Positions 63,364 through 64,000 of a DNA stretch of 64,000 nucleotides are shown here, piece by piece (the first letter of the stretch is position 1; every line of letters starts with the position of its first letter). Source of the DNA: an uncultured Nesterenkonia sp. (lineage in GTDB: Bacteria; Actinomycetota; Actinomycetes; Actinomycetales; Micrococcaceae); assembly GCA_947494195.1 (NCBI GenBank), contig CANLUC010000005.1:156226-220225 (forward strand), written 5' to 3'. The notes beneath the pieces were generated by a model. That model had not been told where the DNA came from. It was given only the letters and a program-made list of their open reading frames with translations, and did not search any database. A program made the position numbers and the translations under genes.

Positions 63364-64000
63364 GAATTTCTCGAATCGAGCGGCGAGGTGCTCCTGATTT
63401 GGCATGAGTTTCGGCCCTTTCGGGATGATTCTGAGCTTCCGACCGTGCTCCTCTTGAAGTCCATGGCGGAGCATGGGGCCATCCACATGTTGCAAGATGT
63501 CCTCACGGACATGAATTCGATGGTCTTGATCAACGCCGAGGATGTTCGAATCGTAGGCAGCATGGTGAAGCTTGCACAGCGCTAGTCCGTTGCTGATTTC
63601 AGCGAGACCACCGCGCGAATCCTCCAAGATGTGCGCGGCGTCAAGCAGTTGGGCGTACCCCAACGAGCAAACAGAGCACTTCGTTGTGTAGGCAACCATC
63701 ACATTGGACCGAAAATCTCGTTGGTGCAGCCGCCTTCTCACCAATTGCTCCCGGTACTCGACCTTGACTCCCGCGATTTCAGCGCCGAAGTCGATATCCG
63801 CCCGACTGGAGGACGTCATCCCCGAGGCTAGATCAAGGAGGGCCACTCTTCGGTTCTCGTCAATTCCTCGAACTCGGACCGGAAAATATGCATCGTAGAG
63901 AGACCGCTGAACCGCGCGAAAGTGGCTCATCGCAGATGAGGGTGTAGCAACGGTCTGAAGCCTCCAGTGTCTAGCAGCGATCTCGCGATGTAGTGGGCGA
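63349..64000 (-). CDS. HNH endonuclease of the putative restriction-enzyme type (cut by window edge)
   Basis: The frame is open to the right edge, so the N-terminus is missing (about 217 residues present; the family is near 300). The HNH core has Cys-Ser-Val-Cys, Leu-Asp-Ala-Ala-His-Ile-Leu, Asn-Gly-Leu-Ala-Leu-Cys-Lys-Leu-His-His-Ala-Ala-Tyr-Asp (zinc cysteines and catalytic His), matching McrA-like type IV or type II restriction proteins. GC content of this end is visibly lower than the rest. Its tail overlaps tenA by 15 bases. A Met at 63930 is internal, not the start. Confidence 0.85.
   Translation of the reverse strand, partial: RPLHREIAARHWRLQTVATPSSAMSHFRAVQRSLYDAYFPVRVRGIDENRRVALLDLASGMTSSSRADIDFGAEIAGVKVEYREQLVRRRLHQRDFRSNVMVAYTTKCSVCSLGYAQLLDAAHILEDSRGGLAEISNGLALCKLHHAAYDSNILGVDQDHRIHVREDILQHVDGPMLRHGLQEEHGRKLRIIPKGPKLMPNQEHLAARFEKFLSAG

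Overview
The window is about 64 kb of high-GC actinobacterial chromosome. Gene content and order point to the Micrococcales, most likely a Micrococcaceae genus (something close to Nesterenkonia or Arthrobacter); this placement is inferred from gene families and synteny, not from a marker search. Nearly everything is core-genome: two blocks follow the same order as in Mycobacterium tuberculosis, namely mtrA-mtrB-lpqB-comF-hpf-secA (Rv3246c to Rv3240c) and UPF0182 / Lon-PDZ protease / Zincin_2 / Rv3196-like / uvrD2 / nudC (Rv3193c to Rv3199c). No rRNA, CRISPR array, insertion sequence or prophage was seen. One tRNA gene (initiator tRNA-fMet) is present. No gene-free stretch exceeds about 300 bases.

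Layout. 1-10.6 kb: the N-terminal part of a PdtaS-type sensor kinase cut by the left edge, a 1610-aa NAD-glutamate dehydrogenase, a CpaE-like ATPase plus SAF-domain membrane protein pair, a BldC-type regulator, a LysM protein and an Rv3235-family protein. 10.7-19.7 kb (all minus strand): secA, hpf, comF and the MtrAB-LpqB envelope signalling operon. 19.8-25.4 kb: a plus-strand operon of a polytopic membrane protein, DUF4129, DUF4350, MoxR ATPase and DUF58 proteins, a probable envelope-associated chaperone system. 25.5-31.8 kb: tRNA thiolation and sulfur genes (mnmA, and a cysteine desulfurase that could feed it), chorismate mutase, a MetE-like protein, a VOC protein flanked by two related palindromes, a J-domain protein and trmL. 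31.9-41.2 kb: a single polypeptide that joins ECF sigma-like and RskA-like anti-sigma modules, an RraA-family protein, PIG-L deacetylase, HtrA protease, a membrane coiled-coil protein next to pspA, and pdxST. 41.2-44.7 kb: two paralogous proteins with an LRV-like domain, a membrane anchor and a DUF6636-like outer domain, separated by a lipoprotein. 44.7-48.3 kb: accessory-like genes (MFS pump, DUF1801, NTF2-like protein under a classic MerR operator, the MerR regulator) and tRNA-fMet with its terminator. 48.5-61.1 kb: the second conserved block plus a YgjP-type metalloprotease and a phosphotransferase-fold protein that appears to have lost catalytic residues. 61.4-64 kb: an MFS pump, a TenA-like protein and, at the right edge, an HNH restriction-type endonuclease in visibly lower-GC sequence.

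The most unusual items are the sigma/anti-sigma fusion, the duplicated LRV-TM-DUF6636 locus, the likely pseudokinase, the paired palindromes around the VOC gene, the MerR operator, and a recurring TANNNT box 6-7 bases before the start codon of several genes, which suggests leaderless transcripts and helps fix starts.
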